Made by a program: the position numbers and the translations under genes | Source: Spongiibacteraceae bacterium | GTDB taxonomy: Bacteria; Pseudomonadota; Gammaproteobacteria; Pseudomonadales; PIVM01 | Reading direction: 5' to 3' | Length of the DNA: 9,029 nucleotides | Assembly: GCA_030618505.1 (NCBI GenBank) | Contig: JAUXDF010000103.1 | Location: 1-9,029 of the forward strand | Notes under the pieces: model-generated | What the model was told of the DNA's origin: nothing | Database searches by the model: none | The model's input: the letters and a program-made list of their open reading frames with translations, nothing else | Part shown: piece after piece, positions 7,885-9,029 of the stretch | How positions within the stretch are numbered: position 1 is the stretch's first letter | Layout of the letters: the number at the start of each line of letters is the position of its first letter

Positions 7885-7991
7885 TCATCATCGGAAATGT
7901 TTTCACGTCGATTACCACCAGAAGTAATGTGACACAGCGCATTCGGAAATTCGAGTCTTAGGGGGTTTGCCATCACTGCCATTAAGTTAAG

Positions 7992-8021
7992 AAAAAAGGC
8001 TCCTTCTCCAGAGGGAGAAGG
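7992..8021 (-). terminator. Possible rho-independent terminator formed by the REP-like palindrome
   Basis: Read on the minus strand, the 8-bp stem CCTTCTCC/GGAGAAGG (8021-8002) is followed by AGCC and then six T (7997-7992). It lies about 130 bases downstream of the stop of the TIGR03032 gene, in the right orientation to end its transcript. The four bases between stem and T-run are more than ideal, so efficiency is uncertain. Confidence 0.4.
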
Positions 8022-8034
8022 TTGGGATGAGGGA
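8000..8034. repeat. REP-like palindromic repeat unit
   Basis: CCTTCTCC (8002-8009) and GGAGAAGG (8014-8021) form a perfect 8-bp stem with loop AGAG, followed by TTGGGATGAGGG (8022-8033). A stem of the CCCTCTCCC/GGGAGAGGG type followed by GTTGGGNTGAGGG is a very common dispersed extragenic palindrome in gammaproteobacteria. This copy is slightly degenerate. Confidence 0.65.
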
Positions 8035-8063
8035 AAATAAATGCTTGATTTTTAACACAGTTG

Positions 8064-8107
8064 CTCTCTATCAGGAGAGGGCTTATCTTCAATTCGGGAT
8101 CTGACCC
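8064..8107. repeat. Degenerate second palindrome and GGGATCTGACCC motif
   Basis: CTCTC (8064-8068) and GAGAG (8075-8079) make a 5-bp stem that looks like a worn relative of the neighbouring REP-like unit. At 8096-8107 the motif GGGATCTGACCC, a GGGTCAGATCCC-type sequence on the other strand, resembles repeats often seen around gammaproteobacterial transposase remnants. Both are weak and could be chance. Confidence 0.25.
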
Positions 8108-8152
8108 TATTCTACTCTGAATGATGCCATGGTTTATCCGGCCTACACTTGC

Positions 8153-9029
8153 TTAATCCTCGCCAATCGTTATCAACCGCCGAATCTCATCATTGCGAAA
8201 GCCAATCGCCATCGGCCGGATAACATTGGGAATGACCGCCACATCATAGAGCTCTTCGATAACCCCGGTAATACGTAACCAGTGCACCGCATCGCCAGTA
8301 CGCAAATCAATGATCAATAAGCCACAGCGCGGCTCAGCCTGTTTGTCAGCCAGGTTTTTATCCAGCGCCAAGCCAGAGAAAGTCTTGTTGTGCCGCGGAC
8401 CGGATAAGCCGATGACTGCAAAATCACCGATAAAGCTCAATCCTCGCGCATAGCCCGGACAAAAACAAACCCGTTCGAAACAGCCACGTTCACGATCCAC
8501 ATAACCGAAATAGCCGGTACCCGAATCCATCAACCACAATTTTTCCTGGTATAGACGCGGGGAATGTGGCATCGACAAGCCATCAAGGATAATCTCGTTA
8601 CTTTTCACATCGATCACACAACCGCCGGTTTCACGTTGGTCACGCCAGCCATCGGCAACATCGGATTGACTGACACTGGTCACATAGCGCGCTTCTCCTT
8701 GATCAATTGCCAAGCCATTCAGATGACAACGATCTTCGGCGGCAAGTTTTGAGATAAACGGCGGTCGCCATAGGGGTTTAAAACTATGGCTATCACTGAC
8801 TGTCGCCAAGCAACTGAACAGAGTATTGACAAACAAAGGTCGGCCTTGCAGGTCAAGGCCAATATCGTGGATATCCAGATCACCGGTAGTCCAGGCCAAT
8901 TGCGGAACATAGCAACGATCATAATCCTGGTAAGTTTGTCCCGGCAACAAACTGTTATCAAAACGCCACAGCTGATATAAACTGCTCATAAACAGCTGCT
9001 CGCTACTGACGTGTAAGCCCATGCAGCGA
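8153..9029 (-). CDS. TIGR03032-family protein of unknown function, N-terminus cut by window edge
   Basis: The gene runs off the right edge. Although an ATG lies at 9022, the frame stays open to 9029, and the codons there read Arg-Cys before MGL. This reproduces the internal RCMGL segment of the family, so 9022 is not the start and roughly 50-70 residues are missing. From that Met, 289 residues are visible. They contain DIHDIGLDLQGRPLFVNT, FSCLATVSDSHSFKPLWRPP, AAEDRCHLNGLA, GLSMPHSPR, FCPGYARGLSF, RCGLLIIDLRTGDAVHWLR and a C-terminal ELYDVAVIPNVIRP, all family hallmarks. The recurring strand-turn pattern suggests a beta-propeller-like fold. No signal peptide or membrane segment is seen in the part present. 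Its role is unknown. The gene is visibly more GC-rich than its neighbours and is separated from them by the repeat-bearing gap, so it is not part of the cation operon. Confidence 0.88.
   Translation of the reverse strand, partial: RCMGLHVSSEQLFMSSLYQLWRFDNSLLPGQTYQDYDRCYVPQLAWTTGDLDIHDIGLDLQGRPLFVNTLFSCLATVSDSHSFKPLWRPPFISKLAAEDRCHLNGLAIDQGEARYVTSVSQSDVADGWRDQRETGGCVIDVKSNEIILDGLSMPHSPRLYQEKLWLMDSGTGYFGYVDRERGCFERVCFCPGYARGLSFIGDFAVIGLSGPRHNKTFSGLALDKNLADKQAEPRCGLLIIDLRTGDAVHWLRITGVIEELYDVAVIPNVIRPMAIGFRNDEIRRLITIGED

Larger units (their letters stand above)
7574..8152. other. Non-coding gap with repeat remnants, no gene seen
   Basis: The 579 bases between the iron permease-like gene and the TIGR03032 gene contain no credible reading frame on either strand. 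About 7590-7840 is AT-rich and should contain the promoter of the cation-transport operon, but I find no convincing -35/-10 pair; a pair TTGTTA / TAAAAA in the interval 7640-7675 matches only four of six at each box. About 7841-8110 holds three palindromic repeat remnants, described separately. No tRNA, small RNA or riboswitch fold is recognised. Confidence 0.6.

Noticed and set aside
9020..9022. ATG 9022 as the start of the TIGR03032 protein
   Set aside because: The frame stays open to the window edge and the codons before it read Arg-Cys, matching the family's internal RCMGL; no ribosome site can be assigned.
1..9029. CRISPR array, intact insertion sequence, toxin-antitoxin, phage or defence genes
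   Set aside because: No regularly spaced direct repeats, transposase, integrase or defence-family domain was seen on either strand.

Overview
The window is chromosomal-type bacterial DNA of moderate, slightly AT-rich composition. All recognisable genes lie on the minus strand. The protein families and the REP-like intergenic repeats fit a gammaproteobacterium or a relative. No rRNA, tRNA or marker gene is present, so this placement is an inference from family resemblance only.

Layout, in minus-strand transcription order (right to left). (1) 8153 to beyond 9029 holds most of a TIGR03032-type protein of unknown function, cut by the right edge. (2) 7574-8152 is a non-coding stretch with remnants of palindromic dispersed repeats; one palindrome followed by a T-run could end transcription of the gene above. 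(3) 7068-7573 is a broken low-affinity iron permease-family gene (PF04120). Its conserved protein is spread over all three minus-strand frames, which implies two +1-type frameshifts. (4) 4154-7003 is a 949-residue P2-type cation-transporting ATPase with an additional N-terminal membrane helix. (5) 2556-4154 is a CPA2-type (Kef-like) cation:proton antiporter with a C-terminal RCK/TrkA-N domain; its ATG overlaps the ATPase stop as TAATG. (6) 1028-2428 is an MBL-fold/beta-CASP/RMMBL protein, probably an RNA nuclease, 127 bases further on. (7) 1-875 is the N-terminal two thirds of an APC-superfamily amino acid permease, cut by the left edge.

The core (3-5) reads as a cation-homeostasis operon: an ATP-driven pump translationally coupled to a nucleotide-gated antiporter, preceded by a decayed metal-transport-like gene. 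The beta-CASP nuclease may belong to the same stress or ion-adaptation unit or be transcribed from its own promoter. The permease is probably a separate unit. I see no CRISPR array, no intact insertion sequence, no phage gene and no clearly new multi-gene system. The points most worth checking are the double frameshift and its quasipalindrome, the ATPase's altered ion-site residues and extra helix, and the repeat-rich gap.
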